Assembly: GCA_002426795.1 (NCBI GenBank)
Contig: DINQ01000008.1
Span: forward strand, 1-64,000
DNA length: 64,000 nucleotides
Source of the DNA: Bacteroidales bacterium UBA5536
Lineage (GTDB): Bacteria; Bacteroidota; Bacteroidia; Bacteroidales; F082
Reading direction: 5' to 3'
Below the pieces are notes generated by a model. It ran no database searches. It was not told where the DNA came from and saw only the letters and a list, made by a program, of their open reading frames with translations. The number at the start of each line of letters is the position of its first letter. Positions within the stretch are counted from its first letter, which is position 1. The translations under genes were made by a program, and so were the position numbers. Below are positions 18,108 to 27,394 of the stretch, piece after piece.

Positions 18108-20972
18108 TCAATCGATAACAATAAGTCGCACCGAAGTCGACTTATCTGATTCCTTTAGCTGCAACAAATACATGCCTGCCGGAAGCGATGTTCCTGCATC
18201 ATGTGCATCAAATATATAAGTGTGATCACCTGCCTCCCTTTTACCCAAATCTTGCTGAAAAACAACCAATCCATTTTGGTTGATCAATGAAATTACTACT
18301 TCCGAAGCTTGAGTTAAATGATAACCAATCATGGTTTGCGAAGCGAAAGGATTTGGTGCTGCAGAAAGCCGGATTTGTTCATTTTGACTTTCTGTTATCC
18401 CAACCGGGGCATCCAATCCGCCGGAATAGCAAACAATCTTTCCATCGCGACCTCCTGCGACCATTTCGAAAGAATTATCTCCGGTAATATCGGGTAGAAT
18501 AGTAATGGCATCGATGGCCTCACCATAGGGTGCCGAAAACAGCTCAGCACCATCCTGACCACTGTAAAATCCCGCGTAATTGCTTTGATATAAAGTTCCA
18601 ACCACGACATCATCAACCAAGTCGCCATTAAGGTCCGGAATTCTTTCAATGTTCCATGCCTTATCAGGCAATGGCTGGTTATAAAGCTGGTCTCCTGTTA
18701 ATCCGTTGTAAACCACGAGTGAAGTGCCACTGTAGGCCATGGCAACATCAGTAAAACCGTCGGAATTGATATCGCCGATTGGTAACAAACGGAGAATAAT
18801 CTGGTTGCTGGCATAACCCTGATCGAGTAGCTGCCCGTTATTGGCATTGAGCAGATAGAGGTTACCGTTGAAACTGCCGCCCAATACATCCCTGACGCCA
18901 TCGCTGTTGATATCATCCAGTTGAGCCAGCGCCCAAACAGCTGTTCCTGATGTATTGTATGTCCATAAAACAGCGCCGTTGCTTCCGTTGATTGCTTTCA
19001 CCGATCCCTGCGTTTCGCTGCCATTTGTAGCTCCGGCCAATGCATCTGGGATATCATCTCCATTGAGGTCGTCAACTGCAATCACAGCAAAACCTGCACC
19101 ATCCAGGTAGGCCTCCCAAATTACGCTGCCATCGGGACCATTTAAACAATAAACACGTTTGGGGCCGTTATTGTCCTGGTTATTGCCAGCTGCAGCCAGC
19201 ACATCAGGTACATTATCACCGTTGTAATCTGTGGTGGCATCCACCTGATACACCCATCCGCCGCCACCATAGTTGGCAGTACTATGCTTCCAGATTTGCA
19301 TCCCGGTTTTTCCACTCAGCACAACAACAGAACGGTCGCCCCAGGCAGTACCGACCGCAATATCCTGGTATCCGTCGCCGTCAACATCCTGCATCACCTG
19401 CAGCGCATCCTGCTGATAAACCGCTCCAGAGTAAATCTCACGTTCCCAGATGATTTGTGAAGTTCCACTGGCATTACCGTTGAGCACACGCACATAGTCA
19501 TCTTCAGAGCAAACCACCAGATCAGCAAATCCATCTCCGGTAACGTCCTGAATGGAATGCATGGCTTTCGGGCTGGTGTCGTAATTATCTGGCAGCGTCA
19601 TCGACCACAATTGCTGGCCAATGGGGAATTCAGCAGCATATGCTGATCCTGTCAACGCAATCTCAAAAGGATTTTGGTTGGGATCTCCATTTTCTATCGA
19701 TAATACACCTTCGAAGCTTCCTTCGCTTTGCGGGAAAAACCAGCAATCGATCTTTACCTGACCCAGCGGACTGATATTGATGGGCAAGTTCGGATTTTCG
19801 CCCAGATAAAAAGCCGTGTTGTTTAGCGTGACATCATTCACTGAGAGATTTCCATCACCATAGTTCTTCAGGATGACAGAAGCCCGTTTACTGGCCCGCG
19901 TCCGGATATTTCCATAGCTGAGTTGGCTGATGTCAGCAGTGATGTATGGTCCGCTTTCCAATCCATAGCCACTGAGCGCTATGTTTTCCTGCGGAAGGAC
20001 CGGATCGTTGCCCGAAACAACCACATTGCCTTCAAAATGGCCATGCGTCTGCGGCTCAAAAATCAATTCAATCACAGCACTTTGGCCCGAAGGAATCGTC
20101 AGCGGAAGGTTTGTCCCCACAACAACAGGCAAATTAGCAGGTACTTCCACATTGTCGATCACCAAATCGGCAGTTCCTGTACTCTGAATCTGCATATCCC
20201 ATTGTTCACTCTCACCCACGGTGGTGTTGGAATAATTGTGCGTAGTAACCGGGATGATCATGGCTGGTGTACCCTGACCACTTAGGTCGACTTTGTACAA
20301 GGTGCTGTTGCCCCCTAAAGGTCCATCCACATACCATAGATAGGTGCCATCAAACACAACACCGGAAGGACGTTGGTTTTCACAGGGATGACTCTCTATC
20401 ACATTGCCCGTCAGATCTGTTTTAAACAACATATTTCCGTTATAATCTGCGATCCACATATGGTCATCCTGCAGGCACAAATCCCAGGTTTGATCCATGG
20501 GTGGAACGAATTGAGACAGGATATTTCCATCAAAATCAATTTCAGAAATAACACCGGGATCGGGATAATAGGTCGAGACCCAAAATCCATCCGGTTTGGA
20601 GGCAATGCCCGACATATAGGTGTCGGCCAAATCGATCTGAGAAAGAATGGTACCATCCAGGCTCAGTTCGAGCGCATAGGAAGTGCTGCTATTTTCGCGG
20701 TCGATAATCCAAAGATTAGTACCATCGAAAGTCATTCCATAACTATCGCCAATTGACGCATTTGTAAACAACAACGAAGCATCTCCCGTTGACGGATCAA
20801 ATTTGTACACATTGCTGCCATTGGCACCATAAATGCCATAATAAATAAAGGTGCCATCTGTAGCCAAACCAGAAGCCTTTCCGGGAATGTTGTAAGTGTT
20901 TAGAATGGTCCATTCTGCCATGACCTGGCCCATCAGCAGAACCAATAAAATAGTCGATAAAATTTTCTTCAT
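18108..20972 (-). CDS. T9SS protein with beta-propeller, choice-of-anchor D and FG-GAP repeats
   Basis: 954 residues. Signal peptide MKKILSTILLVLLMGQVMA. Residues ~20-245 form a YWTD/NHL-like propeller (GKASGLATDGTFIYYG; GIASKPDGFWVST). Two choice-of-anchor D (ASH-like) modules follow at ~250-345 and ~350-445 (GTADLVIDNVEVP; GDGNLSVNDVTLN). Residues ~460-860 hold eight FG-GAP/VCBS calcium-loop repeats such as DVTGDGFADLVV, DVDGDGYQDIAV, DLNGDDIPDALA and DINSDGFTDVAM. The end is a T9SS sorting domain (AAPNPFASQTMIGYHL ... LPAGMYLLQLKESD). It is likely an extracellular calcium-stabilised propeller protein in adhesion or binding. Convergent with the membrane-protein gene. Confidence 0.9.
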   Translation of the reverse strand: MKKILSTILLVLLMGQVMAEWTILNTYNIPGKASGLATDGTFIYYGIYGANGSNVYKFDPSTGDASLLFTNASIGDSYGMTFDGTNLWIIDRENSSTSYALELSLDGTILSQIDLADTYMSGIASKPDGFWVSTYYPDPGVISEIDFDGNILSQFVPPMDQTWDLCLQDDHMWIADYNGNMLFKTDLTGNVIESHPCENQRPSGVVFDGTYLWYVDGPLGGNSTLYKVDLSGQGTPAMIIPVTTHNYSNTTVGESEQWDMQIQSTGTADLVIDNVEVPANLPVVVGTNLPLTIPSGQSAVIELIFEPQTHGHFEGNVVVSGNDPVLPQENIALSGYGLESGPYITADISQLSYGNIRTRASKRASVILKNYGDGNLSVNDVTLNNTAFYLGENPNLPINISPLGQVKIDCWFFPQSEGSFEGVLSIENGDPNQNPFEIALTGSAYAAEFPIGQQLWSMTLPDNYDTSPKAMHSIQDVTGDGFADLVVCSEDDYVRVLNGNASGTSQIIWEREIYSGAVYQQDALQVMQDVDGDGYQDIAVGTAWGDRSVVVLSGKTGMQIWKHSTANYGGGGWVYQVDATTDYNGDNVPDVLAAAGNNQDNNGPKRVYCLNGPDGSVIWEAYLDGAGFAVIAVDDLNGDDIPDALAGATNGSETQGSVKAINGSNGAVLWTYNTSGTAVWALAQLDDINSDGVRDVLGGSFNGNLYLLNANNGQLLDQGYASNQIILRLLPIGDINSDGFTDVAMAYSGTSLVVYNGLTGDQLYNQPLPDKAWNIERIPDLNGDLVDDVVVGTLYQSNYAGFYSGQDGAELFSAPYGEAIDAITILPDITGDNSFEMVAGGRDGKIVCYSGGLDAPVGITESQNEQIRLSAAPNPFASQTMIGYHLTQASEVVISLINQNGLVVFQQDLGKREAGDHTYIFDAHDAGTSLPAGMYLLQLKESDKSTSVRLIVID

Positions 20973-21029
20973 TTGGTTATGGTTTTGTTCAAAAAAAATA
21001 CATTCATCTGCTTCTTGATCGCAAATCTG

Positions 21030-21058
21030 TAAAGATAGACCTGGACTATACTGGCAAA
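21030..21058 (-). promoter_or_regulatory. Candidate promoter of the 954-aa T9SS gene
   Basis: The minus strand reads TTTG (21058-21055), 17 nt, then TATCTTTA (21037-21030), one base off TAnnTTTG. It lies about 60 nt ahead of the ATG at 20972. Confidence 0.4.
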
Positions 21059-21210
21059 CAAAAAGCAGCAGCTAAATTTACAATTTTTTTTGCTTCACGA
21101 GGTAGACCCTACAAGATACTGATTGTAACCTAAAAAAATTAAAGGCCTATCCGTTTCAGGTCACAAAAAAAAACGAATTTTACACGGTCATTCAATGCAT
21201 CTACTACTTC

Positions 21211-22683
21211 ATGAATTCAACCCTCGTTATTCTCGACACCCGCGAACAGTGGAAACCTTATTACGATACCGAAAGCATTATTACTGCAGGTGATTATCTT
21301 CAGAATCAAGAGCTTAACCAACAACAGTTTTTTGTCATCAATCTTTGCAACAGACTTGATTATCACTCCGAAGGCTATTATTGTTCTTTGCTGGCTCAGG
21401 CCCGTGGGCACAAAGTGATGCCCGATATTGAAGTGATCAACCGTTTGGAAACCGGTGCGGTGATGCGGCTCGACCACAACTTGCAAAAAATAACCTACAA
21501 GTGGCTGCAATCGCTCGAAATGCAGCCGGAAAATACCATCACACTCGATATCTTTTTTGGAACCACTTCTGAGCCAGGCATGGAAAAAGTAGCCCGATAC
21601 ATTTTTGAGCAAAACCCTTGTCCCATGTTGCGGGTTACCATGGCTTTTCGTGAAAAGAACCAGATAGAATCACTCAGACCGCTCGGACTCGATGAGCTAA
21701 ATGATGCACAACAGGACAGTTTTGCAGAAGCCCTCGACACTTTTAGCAAGAAAGTATGGCGACAACCCCGCTCCAAACGCCCTTCGCGCTATGACCTGGC
21801 CATTTTGCACGACCCGGACGAAGAACTCCCGCCCAGTAATAAAGGGGCTATCAACTTGTTCATCAGTCAGGCGCGCAAACTCAATATCAATGCCGAGCTG
21901 ATCACAGCGCAGGACGCATACAGACTGATGGAATATGATGCCCTGTTTATCCGCCAAACAACCTCTGTGCATCATATCACTTACAAAATGGCACAGCTGG
22001 CACACCAGGCTGACATGGTCGTGATCGATGATCCGCTCTCAATCATTCGCTGCACCAATAAGGTTTATCTGAAAGAATTACTGGATAAAGAAGAAATACC
22101 AACCCCAAAATCGCACCTGATATTCCGGTCGGAACCGGCCAGTTGGGAAGAAATCAAAGCTGTGCTGGGATCGCCAATCGTTTTAAAAGTGCCAGACGGA
22201 TCTTTTTCGCATGGCATGGGAAAGGCTGCCAATGAAGCTGATTACCATAAAATCCTCAAGGCGCTGTTTGAGCAAACATCTATTGCCCTGGCACAGGAGT
22301 TTCTGCCAACTGATTTTGATTGGCGCATTGGTATTATCAACGGTGAACCACTGTTTGCCTGCAAGTATTTTATGGCACGCGGGCACTGGCAAATCTATAA
22401 CCACGACATCAGTGGTAAGCCTCAATCAGGCTCTTTCGAAACCGTACCACTGAATAAAGTACCGAAACATGTCATGCGCAATGCACTGGATGCCGCCTCA
22501 TCCATCGGGAAAGGCTTGTATGGCGTTGATGTGAAAGCAATCGACGACCGGTCGGTGATCATTGAGGTAAATGACAATCCTTCCATCGATCATGGCGTTG
22601 AAGATGCCATCCTGGGTGACGAGTTGTATCGCCTGATTTTGCGGGAATTTCTGGATCGTCTCGATCGTAAACACCGCTATTGA
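21211..22683 (+). CDS. RimK-family ATP-grasp ligase with RLAN N-terminal domain
   Basis: 490 residues. The N-terminal ~190 residues match the RLAN (RimK-like ATP-grasp N-terminal) type: CNRLDYHSEGYYCSLLAQAR and GHKVMPDIEVINRLE. Residues ~195-290 are the pre-ATP-grasp part (DLAILHDPDEELPPSN). The ATP-grasp fold spans ~290-485 with KVPDGSFSHGMGK (nucleotide loop), DFDWRIGIINGEPLFACKY, and the metal-binding EVNDNPSIDHGVED near residue 450. The family joins an amino acid to a carboxylate using ATP; RLAN proteins were described as likely peptide or amino-acid ligases beside GNATs in comparative genomics (Iyer, Aravind and colleagues). Substrate unknown. Cytoplasmic. It is coupled to the GNAT gene, whose ATG begins 1 nt after this stop. 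Confidence 0.88.
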   Translation: MNSTLVILDTREQWKPYYDTESIITAGDYLQNQELNQQQFFVINLCNRLDYHSEGYYCSLLAQARGHKVMPDIEVINRLETGAVMRLDHNLQKITYKWLQSLEMQPENTITLDIFFGTTSEPGMEKVARYIFEQNPCPMLRVTMAFREKNQIESLRPLGLDELNDAQQDSFAEALDTFSKKVWRQPRSKRPSRYDLAILHDPDEELPPSNKGAINLFISQARKLNINAELITAQDAYRLMEYDALFIRQTTSVHHITYKMAQLAHQADMVVIDDPLSIIRCTNKVYLKELLDKEEIPTPKSHLIFRSEPASWEEIKAVLGSPIVLKVPDGSFSHGMGKAANEADYHKILKALFEQTSIALAQEFLPTDFDWRIGIINGEPLFACKYFMARGHWQIYNHDISGKPQSGSFETVPLNKVPKHVMRNALDAASSIGKGLYGVDVKAIDDRSVIIEVNDNPSIDHGVEDAILGDELYRLILREFLDRLDRKHRY

Positions 22684-22684
22684 T

Positions 22685-23131
22685 ATGCTCTCGTTCAGAA
22701 AAGCCAGAACAACTGACCTGGAAGCAATTTACGCTATTGAGCAGGATCGGTTCGGCATGGATGCTTTTCATAAAAGACAATTGTACCGACTCATCAAAAA
22801 TGAAGGTGCACAGTTTATTTTGGCCTCTGCATCCGACGTGATAGTTGGTTATTTTATTCTGTTATTTAGGCGAAACAGCCGGCAGGCACGACTTTATTCG
22901 CTGGCTGTAGTAGCCGGATCTGAAGGAAAAGGACTGGGGCAGCAACTGATGGTTGAAGCAGAAAAACTGGCTTTAGAAAAGAAATGTACGCTGCTGAAAC
23001 TTGAAGTTCGTAAAGACAATACACGCGCTATTCAACTATATGAACGCAATGGATACAATGTTCATGCGACTATTCCCGAATATTACAAGGATGGCCAGGA
23101 TGCAATGATCATGAGGAAAGTCCTGGCTTAG
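22685..23131 (+). CDS. GNAT-family N-acetyltransferase (RimI-like)
   Basis: 148 residues with a full GNAT fold: an N-terminal strand and helices (FRKARTTDLEAIYAIEQDRF), the core strand YSLAVVAGSEGKGLGQQLM with the acetyl-CoA loop GSEGKGLGQ near residue 80 (R/Q-x-x-G-x-G/A type), and the C-terminal LEVRKDNTRAIQLYERNGY typical of RimI-like enzymes. It starts 1 nt after the ATP-grasp gene, so translation is very likely coupled and both act in one pathway. A likely role is acetylation of the ligase product or of a shared substrate (inference). Its 3' end overlaps the convergent STAS-like gene by 4 nt. Confidence 0.9.
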   Translation: MLSFRKARTTDLEAIYAIEQDRFGMDAFHKRQLYRLIKNEGAQFILASASDVIVGYFILLFRRNSRQARLYSLAVVAGSEGKGLGQQLMVEAEKLALEKKCTLLKLEVRKDNTRAIQLYERNGYNVHATIPEYYKDGQDAMIMRKVLA

Positions 23132-23502
23132 GCATTTTGCTGATGAAGCCAGTTTTTTGCTTCATTCATTTGCGTAAAAACCCGCAGTTCAAGTCCGCGA
23201 TTCACCACAACTGTTTCATAAAACTGTGCTTCACCCAAGTTTGAAGGATCGCAAACCACGGCTACTTTGGCTATCTTCGGCACGTGCTCGGCAATAAACT
23301 CGGCTGATTCAAACGTGTTGAAGGTTCCAAGCGCGTAAATCAACTGACGCTCATCACAAAGGATTTTTTCGGCACCCAGGCGCAAAGCCTCTTCTTTGAT
23401 GGACAGCCCATATCCGATGACCTCTTCCACACTTTCGTCTCTGCCTTTAGCCTTCACGAGCAAAATACCTTCTTTGAATTGAAATTCGAATGAAATAGCC
23501 AT
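23128..23502 (-). CDS. SpoIIAA/STAS-like small cytoplasmic protein
   Basis: 124 residues without signal or membrane segment. The pattern (FEFQFKEGILLVKAKG, then EKILCDERQLIYALGTFNTFESAEFIAEHVP, then KVAVVCDPSNLGEAQFYETVVVNRGLELRVF, and the end NEAKNWL) fits the SpoIIAA-like/STAS-like fold seen in Bacteroidota proteins, where the last motif '...F.d..eA..WL' is typical. These are thought to be small lipid- or partner-binding or regulatory modules; the exact role is unknown. It converges with the GNAT gene; the two stop codons overlap (4 nt shared). Confidence 0.7.
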   Translation of the reverse strand: MAISFEFQFKEGILLVKAKGRDESVEEVIGYGLSIKEEALRLGAEKILCDERQLIYALGTFNTFESAEFIAEHVPKIAKVAVVCDPSNLGEAQFYETVVVNRGLELRVFTQMNEAKNWLHQQNA

Positions 23503-23719
23503 AAATGAGGTTAAATTTGAAGGCTAATATAGGCCAAACAAATTCTTAAGCAAAATTTCATGGGCCAAAAAACTCCTTTTAGCCGGATCCTAAAATGACG
23601 CAAAAGTTTTGGAAGTTTCTAAGCGTTGATTTCATTAAAAAAAGAGGTAACATTAGATTGATTCTAAATTATTGCTAATATTGCAGCAATAACAAAATTA
23701 CTTACCCTAAACGTTCAAC

Positions 23720-26653
23720 ATGAAATCATTTTTTACGTTTCTTTTGGCCTGGTTGTTTGTCATACAAGTGGCCGTTACACAAAATGCTCCTGCAAAAGGT
23801 GAACTTCTTGGCACATTTCCCAAACCTGTTTACGTGCCCAGTTTGGCAGAACAAATTCGCACTGGAACTTTTGTGGCCGCTGATCCGAATGAACCATTTC
23901 AAATGGGGCGTCCTAAACGAAGCGGTGCCAACATCACTGTTCCCGGCAAAGGACTGCCCAAAGGCAATGATGCGCTGGTAGCGAACCAAACGCGTGTGGC
24001 AAAAAAAATGGGACGGGAGCCAGAATTGGTTTTCAATGCCCACGTTTCAAATATTACGCCAAGTGACCCAACAGGCGCTGCAGGTCCAAACCATTATATC
24101 GGTGGTTGGAACACAAGTTTCCAAATTTTCGATAAAGAGGGTATCTCACTTGTTCCGAACGCTTCATTGTCAACGCTTTTTCCAGGAAATAACCTCGGAG
24201 ACCCTATTGTTCTGTATGATGCAGCGGCCGATCGTTTCATCATCACCGAATTCGACAGCAGTCCAAACGGCTTTAACTTTGCCATTTGCCAGGGTCCTGA
24301 TCCGGTAAATGATGGATGGTATGTTTACACTTCCGGCATGACAACCGGTTCGTTCCCTGACTATCCCAAATTTTCTATTTGGTCTGATGGGTACTATGTA
24401 ACTACCAATATTGGTTCGACAAACAAAGTCTTTGTGATTGAACGCGACAGTGTGCTGGTAGGTGCAACACCCCGTTTTGTTGGGTTTCCTTTAACGGGAA
24501 TTCGTACTTCAGGCTTTTATAGTCCTCAAGTTTTTAATGTATGTAACAACAATTTACCTGCACCAGGCGGAGCTACGGTTGTATATCTTCAGGATGATGC
24601 ATGGAGCGGAGTTTCAGAAGACCATCTGAAATTATGGACTATTGACATGGATTGGGACAACATCGCCAATTCAACCATTTCGGCAGCGGTTCAGTTGCCA
24701 ACAACGCCCTTCATTTCAGTATTTGATGGTGGTTCTTTTTCCAACAGGCCACAGCCTTCGGGACCAAACATTGATGTATTACAAGCCACCATCATGCAAC
24801 AGGCTCAATTCCGCAGATTTGATGACCACAATTCTGTCGTTTTCAATTTTGTTGTTGATACTGATGGAAGTTCTGGTGAATTGGCTGGTATTCGTTGGTA
24901 TGAATTGCGTCAGACCGCTGATGGCGAACCCTGGGAAATCTATCAGGAAGGCACTTATATTTCTCCAAACAACGGCAAAGATGCCTTTTCGGGCAGCATG
25001 GCCATGGATGCCGACGGAAATATCGGAATGGGATATACCACAGTTAGCACGCAAGAAAAAATTGCAATTTATTATACTGGTCGTTACGCTTCTGATCCAT
25101 TGGGTGTGATGACTGTTGATGAAACCCTGATCGCACAGGGCAACAGCAATGACCCTTCGAACCGTTTAGCCGATTATGTGCACCTCACGGTTGATCCCGC
25201 AGATGATATGTCGTTCTGGCACATAGCCGAATACTTCAACAATAACCAGCGTACCGATGTGGTCGGTAAATTTGTGATTGCTGCCGATGCCTCGAATGAT
25301 GTGGGCGTTGTTGCACTGGTTGAACCAATAAGTGGCGAACTTTCAAGTGAACAGGCTATTACAGTAAGTATCTTTAATTACGGACAGAACGAACAGTCAG
25401 ATATTCCTGTTTCGTTTCAACTCGATGGGGGAGATGTGGTAACGGAAACTTTTGCCGGTCCGCTGGCTTCTGCCGAAACAGCTGACTATACCTTTACGGC
25501 CACAGCCGATATGGGTAATATGGGCCAAACCTACACGCTTACTACTTTTACAACACTTGAAGGCGATGAATTGACTGAAAATGATACCTTGGTTTCAGAA
25601 GTTACGTATCTGAACACCAATGATATCGGGGTGAATGAAATACTAACGCCAGAATCAGGCACCGGACTTTCCGCAGCTGAAGAAATCAGTGTTGCCATCA
25701 CCAACTATGGTTCGATGGAGCAAAGTGGTTTTGATGTAACATACGATCTCAATGGAACAGTTGTGACAGAAACTTATACGGAAGTCTTACCACCTGCAAC
25801 TACGGTAACTTTTCCCTTTGCCACAACCGGAGATTTCTTCAACCTGGGAGATTACCAGCTATCGGCTTACACAAGCCTGCCTAATGACGACAACAACAGC
25901 AACGACACTTCAAGTGTTGTGATTACCAATAGCAATTGCCAGCCAACATCTGACTGTAGCTCTGGAGATGCGATTTATTATGTTGAATTGCGCGACCTGA
26001 TCAATAGCAGTGAGTGTTCAGAATCTGGATACAGCGATTTTACCGATATGATGACCAATATTGAGACTGAATCGACCAACGAGTTGATTTTGACCGTTGG
26101 TTTTGGTGATGAATTTGTCAAGGTCTGGATCGATTTCAACGACAACTTTGTTTTCGAGCCAGAAGAAGTGGTGGTCGACAATTACGAGATCGCCAACGGT
26201 CAGGGAGCTGGCATGTATACTGATACACTTGATGTTGTCATTGCCTCGGACGCTTTGTTGGGCGAACACCTGATGCGCATCAAAACCAACTGGAACGAGC
26301 TGGTACCCGAAGATGCCTGTGAGTCGACCAATATGGGCGAAACTGAAGATTACAAGGTTAACGTGATCCTGACAACCGGTAACGAAAGCTATCCTGAAAT
26401 CAACAGCAAGCTTGAAGTAAGGCCTTATGGTGACAAGCAGTATGAGATCTCATTTGTGAGCGAAAAACTCGACGATCTGGTACTCATCAACCTGCACAAC
26501 AGCCTGGGCATGAATATGGTTGAAAATAAGGTAAGCTACGCCAATGGTCGTTATACTTATCACCTTGATATGTCCTACGCAGCATCGGGCGTATATGTGG
26601 TACGAATGGGTACCTACAAGTATGGAAGGGTACAGAAAATTATCGTACAATAA
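23720..26653 (+). CDS. T9SS protein with CARDB-like repeats and GEVED domain
   Basis: 977 residues. Signal peptide MKSFFTFLLAWLFVIQVAVT. Residues ~100-545 form a propeller-like region (DPTGAAGPNHYIGGWNTSF; SVFDGGSFSNRPQPSGP; WHIAEYFNNNQRTDVVGKF). Two CARDB-like Ig modules follow (DVGVVALVEPISGELSSE ~550-640; DIGVNEILTPESGTGLSA ~645-735). Residues ~760-880 contain a GEVED domain (VKVWIDFNDNFVFEPEEVV; NMGETEDYKV). The sorting tail (~890-977) reads VRPYGDKQYEISF ... SGVYVVRMGTYKYGRVQKIIVQ. It is secreted and probably surface-attached; no active site was recognised. A weak promoter candidate (TTG, 15 nt, TAATATTG) lies near 23659-23684. Confidence 0.88.
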   Translation: MKSFFTFLLAWLFVIQVAVTQNAPAKGELLGTFPKPVYVPSLAEQIRTGTFVAADPNEPFQMGRPKRSGANITVPGKGLPKGNDALVANQTRVAKKMGREPELVFNAHVSNITPSDPTGAAGPNHYIGGWNTSFQIFDKEGISLVPNASLSTLFPGNNLGDPIVLYDAAADRFIITEFDSSPNGFNFAICQGPDPVNDGWYVYTSGMTTGSFPDYPKFSIWSDGYYVTTNIGSTNKVFVIERDSVLVGATPRFVGFPLTGIRTSGFYSPQVFNVCNNNLPAPGGATVVYLQDDAWSGVSEDHLKLWTIDMDWDNIANSTISAAVQLPTTPFISVFDGGSFSNRPQPSGPNIDVLQATIMQQAQFRRFDDHNSVVFNFVVDTDGSSGELAGIRWYELRQTADGEPWEIYQEGTYISPNNGKDAFSGSMAMDADGNIGMGYTTVSTQEKIAIYYTGRYASDPLGVMTVDETLIAQGNSNDPSNRLADYVHLTVDPADDMSFWHIAEYFNNNQRTDVVGKFVIAADASNDVGVVALVEPISGELSSEQAITVSIFNYGQNEQSDIPVSFQLDGGDVVTETFAGPLASAETADYTFTATADMGNMGQTYTLTTFTTLEGDELTENDTLVSEVTYLNTNDIGVNEILTPESGTGLSAAEEISVAITNYGSMEQSGFDVTYDLNGTVVTETYTEVLPPATTVTFPFATTGDFFNLGDYQLSAYTSLPNDDNNSNDTSSVVITNSNCQPTSDCSSGDAIYYVELRDLINSSECSESGYSDFTDMMTNIETESTNELILTVGFGDEFVKVWIDFNDNFVFEPEEVVVDNYEIANGQGAGMYTDTLDVVIASDALLGEHLMRIKTNWNELVPEDACESTNMGETEDYKVNVILTTGNESYPEINSKLEVRPYGDKQYEISFVSEKLDDLVLINLHNSLGMNMVENKVSYANGRYTYHLDMSYAASGVYVVRMGTYKYGRVQKIIVQ

Positions 26654-26660
26654 ACCACAA

Positions 26661-26700
26661 TAAAGCCCCGTCAAGTCCGTTTGATGGGGCTTTATTTTTA
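26661..26700 (+). terminator. Terminator after the 977-aa gene
   Basis: Stem AAAGCCCCGTCAA / TTTGATGGGGCTTT (one G-T pair) with loop gtccg, followed by an ATTTTTATTTTT tract, 8 nt after the stop codon. It separates this gene from the coil-protein gene that begins at 26727. Confidence 0.9.
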
Positions 26701-26726
26701 TTTTTATTCACTTAACATCCTCCAAA

Positions 26727-27332
26727 ATGAAAACAAAAGCCCCAATCCAATTTTTGAAACTGTCGCTTGCAGCAACACTGATTTTAGGGCTGACCTCTAT
26801 CGGCCATTTTGCTACAGCTCAATCGCTGAACAGTGCCAAGCAAAAGCAGGAATCTGCTGAAAAAGTAATAAAAAAAGAAGCGGTGGAAGCCGAGAAAGCT
26901 GAAACAGCTAAACCGAACCTACAATCGGCACCAGCTGTGCAGAAACCTGCTAAAACAGAAGAGCACATGCGCCAGGAGAAAATGCGCAAAGAAGCTGATG
27001 CTGCCAAAGTGAAAGCTGAACCAGCCAAAAGCGATGTGCAAAAAAAAGCCGATAAAGCCAGATCGCAATCAGAAGAAGCAGTTACAACCCCACAGGAAAA
27101 AGGCAAAGTGCAAAAAGAGTTAGGCACCAAATCCCACACGGGAACGCCTGCTGATGAGATTGCCAAAAAGAAAGAAGAACTTGAATTACGCAAGCAGCAC
27201 GGTAAAATTACAGAGGAAGAATATCAGGCAGCCATAAAGGAACTTGAAGCTAAAAGCAGCAAACTGCCAAAACCTGCCGGAAAACCAAGACCTGCCGAAA
27301 AACCCAAATCAGGAACCCCTGATAAAAAATAG
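26727..27332 (+). CDS. Secreted Lys/Glu/Ala-rich coil protein with SHOCT-like end
   Basis: 201 residues. A signal peptide (LKLSLAATLILGLTSIGHFATA-Q) precedes a highly charged, low-complexity region rich in Lys, Ala, Glu and Pro, likely disordered or coiled-coil (residues ~30-140). Near residues 145-175 the sequence AKKKEELELRKQHGKITEEE has the leucine/glycine/ITEEEY pattern of SHOCT motifs (L..L...G.ITEEEY...K..L). The end is a Pro/Lys tail (PAGKPRPAEKPKSG). No enzyme features. It may be an envelope scaffold or binding protein; function unknown. It lies between two terminators and is probably a single-gene unit. Confidence 0.75.
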   Translation: MKTKAPIQFLKLSLAATLILGLTSIGHFATAQSLNSAKQKQESAEKVIKKEAVEAEKAETAKPNLQSAPAVQKPAKTEEHMRQEKMRKEADAAKVKAEPAKSDVQKKADKARSQSEEAVTTPQEKGKVQKELGTKSHTGTPADEIAKKKEELELRKQHGKITEEEYQAAIKELEAKSSKLPKPAGKPRPAEKPKSGTPDKK

Positions 27333-27354
27333 ATAGATTTTAAAACATCATTGA

Positions 27355-27393
27355 AAACAAAGACCATTCAGATTGCTGTTTGGTCTTTTTTTG
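27355..27393. terminator. Terminator between convergent genes
   Basis: Stem AAAGACCA / TGGTCTTT with a 13-nt loop, followed by seven T on the plus strand. On the minus strand TTTGTTTTC follows, so it may work in both directions. It separates the coil-protein gene from the secreted esterase gene that ends at 27395. Confidence 0.75.
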
Positions 27394-27394
27394 T

